The notes: generated from the sequence alone by a model not told the origin. Shown: positions 44,291-52,451, counted from the first letter of the stretch. The stretch: DNA of 64,000 bases from Acidimicrobiales bacterium (GCA_020629155.1 JAHDDW010000008.1:62001-126000), one strand, 5' to 3'. A program made the numbers and translations.

Positions 44291-44677
44291 CTAGACGCTA
44301 ATCACCTTGATATCTGTATGAGAAACGGCTGTTAGATCTGCTATGTCTTTGGGGTCGCCTGTCACGATGACAGGGCTATCTTGTTGTCCAGCTAGAGCCA
44401 CCACGATAGCGTCAACAGGCGAGGTGGATACTGCTCGTTTAGTGGCAGTTCGTAAGAAAGCTGCTTCTCGTGCGGTCAGCTCAGTTATTGTTTCGATTGT
44501 GCATGTTCTAAGTAGCTTATTTTCGTGAAAATCTCGTCGATGATCTCCTGTTAATGACTCGGTCAGAACAGCTGCTGGAACAAGTGCTGGCCAATGCCCT
44601 CGTTTGAGTAATACAGAAAGTTTTGCTCTGTCTTGCGCTAGAGCGGATACGCCGCCGCTATCTAAGATAAGTGTCAT
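44291..44677 (-). CDS. vapC: VapC-type PIN-domain toxin
   Basis: 128 residues with the full set of PIN acidic residues: Asp6 in MTLILDSGG, Glu40 in AVLTESLTGD, Asp89 in TSPVDAIVVALA and Asp108 in IVTGDPKDI. It would cleave RNA (tRNA or rRNA for most VapCs) when released. Start overlaps the antitoxin stop by 4 nt. Intact, in contrast to the PIN gene 190 nt away. Confidence 0.87.
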   Translation of the reverse strand: MTLILDSGGVSALAQDRAKLSVLLKRGHWPALVPAAVLTESLTGDHRRDFHENKLLRTCTIETITELTAREAAFLRTATKRAVSTSPVDAIVVALAGQQDSPVIVTGDPKDIADLTAVSHTDIKVISV

Positions 44678-44916
44678 GCAATTTGGGGGGAGGTATCTAG
44701 TTGGTCAGCCCATTGTGAAGCTTCGTCCATCTCTTGTTGTGAGAGGGGGCCATGTTGTTGGTCTAGTTCTTCAAGATATTTTTGGAGTGCAAGAGTTTTT
44801 GCCTTTTCTTCTAATTTTTTTTTCAGGGCAGCAGAAGCGACGCCCGACATATTTAAGCCTGCTGATTTGGCTTGAGTAACCAAATCTTTCGGTATTGTAA
44901 GACTAACCTTAACCAT
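44674..44916 (-). CDS. vapB: VapB/CopG-like antitoxin
   Basis: About 80 residues from ATG 44916 (MVKVSLTIPKDLVTQAKSAG), a start placed by a TATACT -10 6 nt upstream and by the palindrome that spans it; the frame continues to 44952 but those residues lack a family match. The N-terminal beta-strand plus helix is a ribbon-helix-helix DNA-binding domain and the C-terminal half (ALQKYLEELDQQHGPLSQQE) is the toxin-binding arm. It neutralises VapC and autorepresses the operon. Confidence 0.85.
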   Translation of the reverse strand: MVKVSLTIPKDLVTQAKSAGLNMSGVASAALKKKLEEKAKTLALQKYLEELDQQHGPLSQQEMDEASQWADQLDTSPQIA

Positions 44917-44935
44917 GCGTATAGTATACGCATGG
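44913..44935 (-). promoter_or_regulatory. 23-bp palindromic operator/promoter of the vapBC operon
   Basis: CCATGCGTATA-G-TATACGCATGG is a perfect 11-1-11 palindrome on both strands. It contains the minus-strand -10 TATACT (44928-44923) and the vapB ATG (44916-44914), so VapBC binding would cover both promoter and start; the mRNA is leaderless. Confidence 0.8.
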
Positions 44936-45041
44936 CGTGGCAGTAGTGTCAATGTGCGATCCGTGAATAAAAACAGAGATTCTATCTAATTTTAGGTTGT
45001 GCTTTCTCTGCTTCTCGATACAGTTACCATCTGCAATTAAG

Positions 45042-45054
45042 AATGATTCTCATT
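45042..45054. promoter_or_regulatory. Fur-superfamily (Zur/Fur-like) operator
   Basis: AATGA-TTC-TCATT is a perfect 5-3-5 palindrome inside TTAAGAATGATTCTCATTTT, closely resembling actinobacterial Zur and bacterial Fur boxes. It lies 14 nt before the ATG of the small ORF at 45069, where it would overlap the transcription start region. The downstream gene encodes a His-rich protein, which favours zinc. Zur versus Fur cannot be settled by sequence alone. Confidence 0.55.
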
Positions 45055-45068
45055 TTGGGAGATAGGTA

Positions 45069-45221
45069 ATGGTCGGCGTTATTAACAAGGGAGTAACTGA
45101 TTACGAGATCGGAGTTGTTCTAGATCGTTGGTTAAAGGGCAATTCTCCATCTGATGGGCGAGAACTTGACAAAATTTTTAGAAGTCATAGCGGGTTGCTC
45201 GCATCCCAGATGGATTCGTAA
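45069..45221 (+). CDS. Small ORF, possibly the N-terminal part of the His-rich protein (frameshifted)
   Basis: 50 residues from an ATG with GGGAG and AGG upstream: MVGVINKGVTDYEIGVVLDR and then WLKGNSPSDGRELDKIFRSHSG. It ends in SQMDS and stop. In the other frame, from about 45191, the sequence reads VARIPDGFVKQFLDNRK and runs into the large ORF at 45230; this resembles ASMPGEFLKQF inside that protein. So the true gene may run from 45069 with one base missing or a -1 shift around 45191. No slippery heptamer is evident. As an independent 50-residue gene it has no known family. Confidence 0.5.
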   Translation: MVGVINKGVTDYEIGVVLDRWLKGNSPSDGRELDKIFRSHSGLLASQMDS

Positions 45222-45229
45222 AACAGTTT

Positions 45230-47197
45230 TTGGATAATCGTAAGGTTTCATCTACGTATCGGCTCTCAATAGGAGAGCCGCAAGAGCAGTATAAAAAATT
45301 CGTTGGCAATATGCTTGTCTGTTTGGGATCAATCTTGGCAGCTGATAGTCAAGGCACAGATCACCGTGTTGCAGCGATGCAACAGTCAGTAACTCAGTTG
45401 TTAAAAAGAACAAACTGGGATGATCCACGCCTGACAAAAACGTATGCATCTTTTCTGGCTTCTATGCCTGGTGAGTTTCTCAAACAATTTGGATCGAGCG
45501 TGCATAAGGCTCATAAGTCAAGGGAGATGAATCCGCTGCTACTGCAAACCATGCAGCAATTGAATAGTGAGAAGGGCCAGGCAATCATCGATGGTTTGGG
45601 TTCTGATCCTCGTATCACATTCATTGACTCGCAGAGAGAAGACGCTCACGCAGGCTGTTGCGATACGCCTGACCCTGCTAAAGATCGTAAAGCATATAGA
45701 ACAGATTTGGCAATTAACGCATCACAAACTCTTGCAGACGGAGGTCTTGCCTGGAAGACAGATTCTAAACTTGCAGAGGCCAATGCGATACACGAAGGAT
45801 TAGATACATCAGGTTCATTCTCGTCCATACTACCTTCACTTGCACCTTGGATAACAAAAAGATGGCCGTCTATCCATGCCAAAACGAAGAAAATTTTTGC
45901 AAACCCTAGAACAGATGCTTTTATTGGATTTTCACAGGGAGCGACGCTTGCTGGTGGCCTTTGGGGGACATTTCTTTTTTCAGACACTATGCCGTCGGTT
46001 CTAATGGCTGGACTTCGGGCGACCTTATGTGTTTCGGCTTTCACATTAGCCACAAACATTTGGCGCAAAAAAGCTTTATCGAAAGCTGCCACGTCGCACA
46101 ATAAAAGAGGGTCGATGCTCCATGCCTGGTTTGACATTGGCGGGTCACTCGCAACGCCAGTGCCATATATCGCAGCATTCTTCTCGTCTGCCTCAAATGC
46201 GGCAGTCGTCGAGCAAGGTTTATCTGGAGCAATGGCAGTTGCTGGTACATACTTTGGATATAAATTTATGCGCCCAGCGCTTGCTACGCTTCGAAGGAGT
46301 AGGCCTCCAAAAATAAAAAGATCAGACTCTAAAAAAGTCGCCTTTCTAATCAGACGATACTTAGCAGATTCAGATACGAATGTGGAAGCGAAAGTGTCAA
46401 AAGTCCGATTGTCAGTCGAATCGATTAATGAAGCCAAGATTCATGTGGGATTACCTGCCAGTTTTTTTACTCTTCCCGAGAAGGAGAGAGAAAATATTTG
46501 TTTGGATATCCTTGTGTTGCTGTCGAAGAACTTCCCATTAAAGCAGCAGTTGTCTTTGTCAGTAAGCGCTAAAGACGACAATGTGGCATATCTATATGAT
46601 TATTCTCCACCTCACCAGCATGATCATAGCCATCATCATGAAGAGGTGACTTCGTGTTCTCTTAGTCATGAAGGAGGCGATCACTATGATGAGGCCCATG
46701 AAGGGTGTAGTCAGCACAACCCGCCTAAAGGCAGAGAAACCTGTTCTTCAGGCTTCAATCGGGCTCCTCATAAGGATGTCAAATCGATTTCACCAAGCCG
46801 ATTACAAGAGGTGCGGCATGCCTTCGTTGTGCGCTCTGTAAATGAGCAGCCTATATCAGAGAAACAAGTTGCCGGTATAAAAGAAGCGCTTCGTGAAGGG
46901 TATATATGGGAAGCTGACAGTAATTCGGTTGTGTTCAAGTCTCCACTAGGTAATTCCCCAACTCGGTTTAGTAACAGAAATAGACATGAAACAATTTCTG
47001 ATTTGGAAGTGCGGGCATTAGTCGAGTCGCAAGTTTCAGGTCTTGGGTTTGGTTCAAGTGGATCTACAACTGGTGAAGTTCCCTTCTCGAAAAAATCTCC
47101 AGCAGCCCGAGTTGTAGACCAACAAGATGTAGGAAGACCTTTCAGCCCTCCAATTTCGGAAAAACCAGCGCAACCAAAAACTCTTGCCTCTGTTTGA
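45230..47197 (+). CDS. His-rich membrane protein of unknown family behind a Fur/Zur-type box
   Basis: 655 residues (TTG start as read; a longer form from 45069 is possible). Layout: cytoplasmic-looking helical N-terminus (about 1-230) with AHAGCCDTPD near 140; hydrophobic region (about 232-345) with 3-4 membrane helices (GATLAGGLWGTFLFSDTMPS, GSLATPVPYIAAFFSS, GLSGAMAVAGTYFGYKFM); a charged segment (about 350-455); a His-rich stretch (about 460-500) with HQHDHSHHHEE and further His and Cys residues; and a Ser/Pro-rich C-terminus. The His-rich stretch and the operator suggest zinc or other divalent metal handling. No transporter family is recognised. It may form an operon with the small ORF; the ThyX-like gene follows. 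Confidence 0.65.
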   Translation: MDNRKVSSTYRLSIGEPQEQYKKFVGNMLVCLGSILAADSQGTDHRVAAMQQSVTQLLKRTNWDDPRLTKTYASFLASMPGEFLKQFGSSVHKAHKSREMNPLLLQTMQQLNSEKGQAIIDGLGSDPRITFIDSQREDAHAGCCDTPDPAKDRKAYRTDLAINASQTLADGGLAWKTDSKLAEANAIHEGLDTSGSFSSILPSLAPWITKRWPSIHAKTKKIFANPRTDAFIGFSQGATLAGGLWGTFLFSDTMPSVLMAGLRATLCVSAFTLATNIWRKKALSKAATSHNKRGSMLHAWFDIGGSLATPVPYIAAFFSSASNAAVVEQGLSGAMAVAGTYFGYKFMRPALATLRRSRPPKIKRSDSKKVAFLIRRYLADSDTNVEAKVSKVRLSVESINEAKIHVGLPASFFTLPEKERENICLDILVLLSKNFPLKQQLSLSVSAKDDNVAYLYDYSPPHQHDHSHHHEEVTSCSLSHEGGDHYDEAHEGCSQHNPPKGRETCSSGFNRAPHKDVKSISPSRLQEVRHAFVVRSVNEQPISEKQVAGIKEALREGYIWEADSNSVVFKSPLGNSPTRFSNRNRHETISDLEVRALVESQVSGLGFGSSGSTTGEVPFSKKSPAARVVDQQDVGRPFSPPISEKPAQPKTLASV

Positions 47198-47285
47198 GCT
47201 AGCCAAAAACAACGCAAAACAACAAAATACAAGCAACTTTTTGGTATCCGCCATTTTGGGCATTTATCAGCCTAGGCTTTTAGGG

Positions 47286-48899
47286 GTGAGTACCTATTTA
47301 GTTGAAGAATTTACCGCTGATGAGCAAGACATTTTGCGTCGCTATTTTACTAACTTGGATCAGCCTGTGTTTGCGTTAGTGAATTTGCCTGAGGTTGTGA
47401 AAGGCGCGTTGTTTGCACGCTATTCTCGAACGCAGAAAAGCCTACGCCGTTTGTTTCTTGACGAGTTTGTCGGTGAGCTAGATATCAGCGGTGACGTTTC
47501 GCTTGATGCTTCAGTTGGTTTGAAACGTGCCGAAGAGCTCTATGACAAAGTCTTTTTTGAATATGGTGATGATTCTGTGGCACAGCTTGGTGGCGTCCAC
47601 CTGGCATGTGAACAGGCATCAAATTTGTTAACCAAAATTTTAGAATGGGGTCGTCTTGCGTCCTATCTTGAACAATCAACACGCTATATCGCCTATGACT
47701 CTCGGCCTGCTGGTCGTTATCGATATTATCGAGATCCGCAGCTGCTCGCTTCTCCGTTAGGCACTCGTTATATAGGCGATATGGATCGCATTTTTGACTC
47801 GTATTCTTCTCTTGCTAAGCAGGCAATTGACTATGTGAAAAAGACGACGCCAAAAGCCGATGGTGTAAGCGACTTTGTGTATCGCATGGCGGTGAAAGCG
47901 AAAGGTCTAGACGCTGTTCGAGGCCTTCTGCCAGCTGCAACACAATCGAACGTAGGGATCTATGGCTCGGGGCAAAGCTATGAGCAGTTGCTGCTGCGTA
48001 TGCAGGCCGACCCATTGCCTGAAGCCAGGCACTATGGTCAGCTTATACTCACAGAGCTGCGCAAAGTTATTCCTTCATTTGTTCGACGTGTCGATCTTAA
48101 AGACCGAGGCATTGTCACTAGCAAGTATTTCGAAGCGAATCGATCAGCTACGGCAGCACTGTACGATGAACTTGTCGGCCATAGCGCCGAGCCTGACACC
48201 GAAGAAAGTGTGCAGCTTATCGATTTTGACCCAGATGCTGAGATAAAGCTTGTTGCATCTATTCTTTATAGCCATTCAAATCGGAGCGAAGCAGAGCTTG
48301 AAAAAATAGCGGCGCAAATGTCGATAGAAGACAGGACAAGAGTAATAACGTCGTATGTGGGGGAGCGGTCGAACCGTCGTCATCGCCCAGGGCGAGCTTT
48401 TGAACGGCCATATTATCGCTTCGATGTGCTAGCAGATTATGGTGCATTTAGAGACCTTCAGCGTCATCGCATGTTGACCTTAGAATGGCAAAAACTCAAT
48501 CCATCGCACGGTTTTGTGCGGCCAGAACTTGTTGACGAGGCTGGGCTACGTGAACCGTTTGACGAGGCTGTGGGTCGTTCTAGAGAGCTGCACGACTTGC
48601 TGGTCGACGAGTTTCCTACACAAGCATCATATGCGGTTTCTATGGCGTACAAGGTTCGTTTCAATTTCTATCTTAACGCACGCTCAGCTATGCACACCTT
48701 GGAGCTTCGTAGTGCGCCACAGGGCCACCCAGCGTATCGGCGTGTTGCCCAGCAGATGCATACGCTTATCGCTTCTCAGGCGGGCCACAAGGCTATAGCG
48801 GCAGCGATGAGCTATGTAAACCATAACTCGGAGCTAGATTTAGAACGGCTTGATGCTGAAAGCCGTGCTGAGGCGAAGCGAGAAGCAGCCACTAAGTAA
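47286..48899 (+). CDS. Double-domain ThyX-like (FAD-dependent thymidylate synthase family) protein
   Basis: About 537 residues from GTG 47286 (MSTYLVEEFTADEQ); TAGGCT lies 7 nt before it. The N-terminal half contains EWGRLASYLEQSTRYIAYDS and the C-terminal half FRDLQRHRMLTLEWQKLN plus RFNFYLNARSAMHTLELRSA, each a diverged copy of the ThyX domain. The canonical motif RHRxxSxNExSxRY is split or altered in both copies (QSTRY in the first, RHRMLTLEWQ in the second). ThyX makes dTMP from dUMP with FAD and methylene-tetrahydrofolate. Two-domain forms of this length exist in several phyla, but whether this one makes dTMP is open. No thyA was seen in the window. Confidence 0.78.
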   Translation: MSTYLVEEFTADEQDILRRYFTNLDQPVFALVNLPEVVKGALFARYSRTQKSLRRLFLDEFVGELDISGDVSLDASVGLKRAEELYDKVFFEYGDDSVAQLGGVHLACEQASNLLTKILEWGRLASYLEQSTRYIAYDSRPAGRYRYYRDPQLLASPLGTRYIGDMDRIFDSYSSLAKQAIDYVKKTTPKADGVSDFVYRMAVKAKGLDAVRGLLPAATQSNVGIYGSGQSYEQLLLRMQADPLPEARHYGQLILTELRKVIPSFVRRVDLKDRGIVTSKYFEANRSATAALYDELVGHSAEPDTEESVQLIDFDPDAEIKLVASILYSHSNRSEAELEKIAAQMSIEDRTRVITSYVGERSNRRHRPGRAFERPYYRFDVLADYGAFRDLQRHRMLTLEWQKLNPSHGFVRPELVDEAGLREPFDEAVGRSRELHDLLVDEFPTQASYAVSMAYKVRFNFYLNARSAMHTLELRSAPQGHPAYRRVAQQMHTLIASQAGHKAIAAAMSYVNHNSELDLERLDAESRAEAKREAATK

Positions 48900-49148
48900 T
48901 TGCACACCAGATTTTAGCCTGGTGGCTGCAACGGAACCTTGTCTGTTCTTATGAAAAGACGTTCAAGCTAGAGATTCTATAAAATTATTTAAATTGACCT
49001 TGTTAAATGTCGTTAAGGGCATTAGAAATAACGGTAGTAGTTTAGGTTTGAAATTTTATTTCGAATCTGAAGATAGTTTGAGTCAAATGCCATTGGCTTG
49101 GCTATAGTCCTGATGTCGTATTTATGTAAACAAAATGAGGCGTAACAC

Positions 49149-49616
49149 ATGAGTGATGATCTGGAAACAGAAGAAGAGAACGGTCTTGAAGAAGATTTGC
49201 TAGAAGATCCTGATGAAGATCTCCTTGAAGATCTTGAAGACCTTGATGAACTTACTTCTGATATAGAAGATGATGATCTTGAAGACGATTTTGATGAAGA
49301 TGAAGAAGACATCAGTTCGGCGAAGCCTGCTAGCTCTAAAACAGGTGATGACGATGACGACGAAGAAGACGAAGAAGAGCTTGAGGCTGACCTAGACGCG
49401 ATATTGCGTGACCGTATTGCAAGCTCAGAAGATGACGACGAAGAAGACGAAGACAGTGCTAAAAGCACCTCTAAACCAGTTGTTACTACTGGCGGTTTTC
49501 CTTGTCCTAGCTGTTTCCTGTCAATAAATCGTTCAATCGCCGAATTAGAGAAAGATCCTTATTGTCCCAATTGTGGCGATTATGTCGAGGTTTCTGCCTT
49601 GCTTGTTAAAAGCTGA
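49149..49616 (+). CDS. Acidic protein with DUF4193-like C-terminal zinc ribbon
   Basis: 155 residues. Residues 1-105 are dominated by Asp/Glu (runs such as DDDDDEEDEEELEADLDAIL); residues 115-150 form a zinc ribbon GGFPCPSCFLSINRS followed by CPNCGDYVEV. This matches the pattern of DUF4193, a small family restricted to actinobacteria. GAGG precedes ATG by 8 nt. Function unknown; a nucleic-acid mimic or RNA polymerase-associated role has been proposed for similar acidic zinc-ribbon proteins, which remains inference. Confidence 0.82.
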   Translation: MSDDLETEEENGLEEDLLEDPDEDLLEDLEDLDELTSDIEDDDLEDDFDEDEEDISSAKPASSKTGDDDDDEEDEEELEADLDAILRDRIASSEDDDEEDEDSAKSTSKPVVTTGGFPCPSCFLSINRSIAELEKDPYCPNCGDYVEVSALLVKS

Positions 49617-49756
49617 GTTTGCTGTTCTCGCTACAGAAATGCTTGCCCCACCCAGATTGTGAAAGCTGGGTTAGGTCTTGGAAAGAGCGGTTCCGGCTTT
49701 AGCAACTTTGATTTACGACGATAGAGTCTTAGATACGTACCTTATAGGATGGTCTT

Positions 49757-50302
49757 ATGGCTAAAGAAGATAAGAGTCAAAATACGACGGCAGAAATGTT
49801 CACAGAACTATTTCTGTATGCCCCGATAGGACTTCTTTATGAATATAAAGACTCGATGCCTGAGCTGATTAAGCGTGGCAAAAGTCAGGTCCAACTTACA
49901 AAGTTGCTAGGTCAGATGGCTGCCAATAAAGCTAAAGGTGAAGCGAAATCATCTGCCGAGTCTGTTCTATCAGATACAGCGTCGTTCCTTCGTACAGTAG
50001 CAAGCCGACTTGAATCTCTAGATCATGCAAGCTGTTGCGAGTCACCATGTGGCGAAACTGCTACAACAGCCGATAAAGCTAAAAGCACAGTGCAAGATGA
50101 TGCTGCTGCTTCAAGTAAAACTTCGGAACAAGAAACAACCTCATTGCCTATTGACGGCTATGACACGCTTGCTGCAAGAGAAATCATACAACGTCTTTCT
50201 TCGCTGCAAACTGATGAGTTGTCGCAAATCCTGCAGCATGAAAAATCAAACAAGGCACGTAAAACTGTGCTTGCCGAAATTGATCGGCTGTTAGCTTTGT
50301 GA
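49757..50302 (+). CDS. Actinobacterial lipid-droplet-associated-like protein
   Basis: 181 residues. The N-terminal amphipathic helices (TAEMFTELFLYAPIGLLYEY) are followed by a low-complexity linker with a CCESPC cluster, and a conserved C-terminal motif LPIDGYDTLAAREIIQRLSS followed by ELSQILQHEKSNKARKTVLAEI. This C-terminal pattern (YD.L.A..V..L..L…L..V..YE…R.TVL..I) is shared with mycobacterial lipid-droplet-associated proteins. TATAGG 8 nt before the ATG suggests leaderless transcription. It is translationally coupled (4-nt overlap) to the GNAT gene. Confidence 0.6.
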   Translation: MAKEDKSQNTTAEMFTELFLYAPIGLLYEYKDSMPELIKRGKSQVQLTKLLGQMAANKAKGEAKSSAESVLSDTASFLRTVASRLESLDHASCCESPCGETATTADKAKSTVQDDAAASSKTSEQETTSLPIDGYDTLAAREIIQRLSSLQTDELSQILQHEKSNKARKTVLAEIDRLLAL

Positions 50303-50769
50303 GCTCCTACGAAGATGCGCGTTTAGCTGTTCCAAATGATATAAAAACAATTGAATTACTGTTGTTGGAACACCGGCACAACATAGCAGGGTCACGCGGA
50401 GCCGATTTCTATCATTTGAAAGACGCACCACTTTTGACTAGCGCGACACTCAGCGCTGTCCTTAAAGACCCTGCGAAAGTGATTGTTGCTGGGACATACG
50501 ACGATATCGTTTTTGGTTTTGCCCTGTGTGAAATTTCGCATCTGCTTGATGGTTCCAAGTGTGCCACGTTGACTCACTTTCTAGTAGATCCAGAAGCACG
50601 TAAAGTCGGGATCGCTGCTGCGATGATGCATTTCCTCATAGAACAAGTGAAAGAAAAAGGCTGCACAAAGATAGATTCTATTGCACTTCCAGGCGATCGT
50701 TCAACAAAAAACTTTTTTGAATCATTCGGTTTAAAAGCCAGACTGCTTATTGTTCATAAAGAACTGTAA
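50299..50769 (+). CDS. GNAT family N-acetyltransferase
   Basis: 156 residues, GTG start overlapping the previous stop. The acetyl-CoA pyrophosphate loop is VDPEARKVGIAAAMMHFLIE (R/Q-x-x-G-x-x-A variant) near residue 100, followed by the family C-terminal strand DSIALPGDRSTKNFFESFGL. It transfers an acetyl group to an amine of an unknown substrate. It is followed by the bidirectional hairpin terminator. Confidence 0.85.
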   Translation: MSSYEDARLAVPNDIKTIELLLLEHRHNIAGSRGADFYHLKDAPLLTSATLSAVLKDPAKVIVAGTYDDIVFGFALCEISHLLDGSKCATLTHFLVDPEARKVGIAAAMMHFLIEQVKEKGCTKIDSIALPGDRSTKNFFESFGLKARLLIVHKEL

Positions 50770-50834
50770 CTCTTACTATCGCTTTATTCGTGCTGCACTA
50801 TCAGATCTGTGAATGGTGAGCATTCGTAAAAAAG

Positions 50835-50874
50835 GAAAGTTAGAGCACAAGTATTGTGTTGTGCTCTAACTTTC
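50835..50874 (-). terminator. Intrinsic hairpin between convergent genes
   Basis: GAAAGTTAGAGCACAA (50835-50850) pairs perfectly over 16 bp with 50859-50874 across an 8-nt loop. On the minus strand the stem is followed by CCTTTTTTTACG, a proper U-run, so it terminates the minus-strand gene at 50907; on the plus strand it is followed by CAAAAAG and is less effective. Confidence 0.9.
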
Positions 50875-50906
50875 AAAAAGTTGTTAATTTAGTTGCGCAG
50901 CAGAAG

Positions 50907-52451
50907 TTATGTAGCTGAAGAAGGCTCAGTAATGAAGCCATACTCTGAACCTGTATCAGCAGATGGCTCAACTGACTCTTTATCAGCTGTATCCGCTTCT
51001 TGCGTAGAAGTAGCTGGCTCGCTCGTAGAGTCAGCAGGTTTTTCAGAAGCGGCAGACGTTGCTTCGACGTTGCTTTTTGTTTCGCTACCTTCAGATGTTT
51101 GTTCTGCATCTACTGCTGGTTGAGGGTCTTCTTTCGCTTCAGGTTTGCTAGCAGTTTTTGTCGCCTCAGGCTTTGCAGCTGGTCCAGACACAGGTTTTTG
51201 TGTCTGGATCGCTTCACCTTTATTTTCTGGTTTTGAAGCTGCTTTGTTCTCAGGTTTCTTATCGCCAGCTTTTTTAGCAGCGGTTGGTTTTTTCTGTGAG
51301 CGTTTTTTTCGGTCTGGGCGCATGCGCCTTTTCTCGCTCTTAGGAACAGAAGCTGGGTCGATACCAAAGAGCGCTGCAATTTCTGGAATCTTGTCAGAAA
51401 GCCTACGCACTGTGGCAATAAGTTCTGCATTAGGTTCAGCAGGCAAAGAAGTAGGTTTGACAGCTGTGCGCACTGGTGAGAATGCTAGCGCGTCAAGCAC
51501 TGTACTCCATCTGCTTTGTGTTGTTTCAGCTGTTAAACCTTCAACCGATTGATTAACAAGTTGAGTAGCTAATTCAGCAGGAAGAGGGGAACCAGCGCGA
51601 ACAGGGCGAGAGCTAATACGCAGCGCCGCAACGGTTCGGCCTTCGCTAAGGCATGTTTCAAGGTCTTTAACCCAAGCAGCATGGTCAGACTCGATTCTGT
51701 TGTCAAGAACTGTTTTAAGTTCATCTGCTAGCTTTTTTGACTCGTCATCGCGAGCTATATTTGCACCGCTAACAACAACAGGGCGTAAATCTTTCAAATC
51801 AATTTCAGAAGAAATAGCCATAGCAGCATCAGCTTTGTCTCGCCATTCAGCAAGACGAGCTTTCTGCACGTATTTCTCGGCGATATCTAGCAACGGTGCT
51901 GGGTCTACTTCTGGCTTACCGTCTTTTTTGGCTGCTTCATTCTGCTTTTTAATAGCATCGCGAACACCAGGGATGCCGTCTTTCATTACCTGTTCGATAA
52001 TTGGCTTGTGCTCTGGTGCAGCTTCATTTAGCAAAGCGTCTCTATGTAGACGTTTTGGTCGAAGACGTTTCGGCCTTGGCTTGCTTTCTGCTCGGCTTTT
52101 AGGCTTGTTGGAAGAACGGTCAGAGCCTTTGCGGCGACCGCCAGAACGATCGTTACGGTCTCTCTTGCTTTTCTTAAGTTTCGTCGTGACTTTCTCGTCA
52201 TCACGAAGCGGACGCACTTTCATCTCTAAAAGGTCAGCTCGGCCTTTTTTAGCTTTTGGAGCAAAAACTTCAGTCAGCTCAATACCATCAAGGTGGAATT
52301 CAGCTTCAGCTTTCACCACGTCGCCAACTTTGGCACCCTCGTAGAGAAGCGATGTTTCGACCTCCCCTTTGGGTTGACGTGCGCCGGCTGCGCGCCACGT
52401 CCATGTGGTTTCTTTCGTACTTGTTAATTCTATATCGATTCGGCGACTCAT
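50907..52451 (-). CDS. Large charged protein with basic and low-complexity regions, unknown function
   Basis: 514 residues. Residues 1-75 read like a TRAM/OB-type beta domain (VETSLLYEGAKVGDVVKAEA); 90-140 is Arg/Lys-rich (KKSKRDRNDRSGGRRKGSDR and RPKRLRPKRLHRD); 140-370 is a helical domain (WRDKADAAMAISSEIDLKDL) with a conserved-looking core; 370-514 is a Lys/Pro then Ser/Glu/Ala-rich tail. The basic segment and the TRAM-like start suggest RNA or DNA binding. It does not match a family I can name with certainty and is probably restricted to this bacterial group. Transcription ends at the hairpin 50835-50874. Confidence 0.65.
   Translation of the reverse strand: MSRRIDIELTSTKETTWTWRAAGARQPKGEVETSLLYEGAKVGDVVKAEAEFHLDGIELTEVFAPKAKKGRADLLEMKVRPLRDDEKVTTKLKKSKRDRNDRSGGRRKGSDRSSNKPKSRAESKPRPKRLRPKRLHRDALLNEAAPEHKPIIEQVMKDGIPGVRDAIKKQNEAAKKDGKPEVDPAPLLDIAEKYVQKARLAEWRDKADAAMAISSEIDLKDLRPVVVSGANIARDDESKKLADELKTVLDNRIESDHAAWVKDLETCLSEGRTVAALRISSRPVRAGSPLPAELATQLVNQSVEGLTAETTQSRWSTVLDALAFSPVRTAVKPTSLPAEPNAELIATVRRLSDKIPEIAALFGIDPASVPKSEKRRMRPDRKKRSQKKPTAAKKAGDKKPENKAASKPENKGEAIQTQKPVSGPAAKPEATKTASKPEAKEDPQPAVDAEQTSEGSETKSNVEATSAASEKPADSTSEPATSTQEADTADKESVEPSADTGSEYGFITEPSSAT

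Noticed and set aside
45185-45210. Programmed -1 frameshift in the His-rich gene
   Set aside because: No X-XXY-YYZ heptamer exists in the zero frame (codons AGC GGG TTG CTC) and no strong downstream hairpin was seen; mutation or error is simpler.
48900-49148. Regulatory RNA in the 249-nt gap after the ThyX-like gene
   Set aside because: Only a weak ACCAG/CTGGT hairpin and a TATAGT hexamer at about 49100 were seen, not enough for a call.
49160-49470. Minus-strand Ser-rich ORF opposite the acidic zinc-ribbon gene
   Set aside because: It is the antisense reading of Asp/Glu codons; the plus frame has a Shine-Dalgarno, zinc ribbon and family match.
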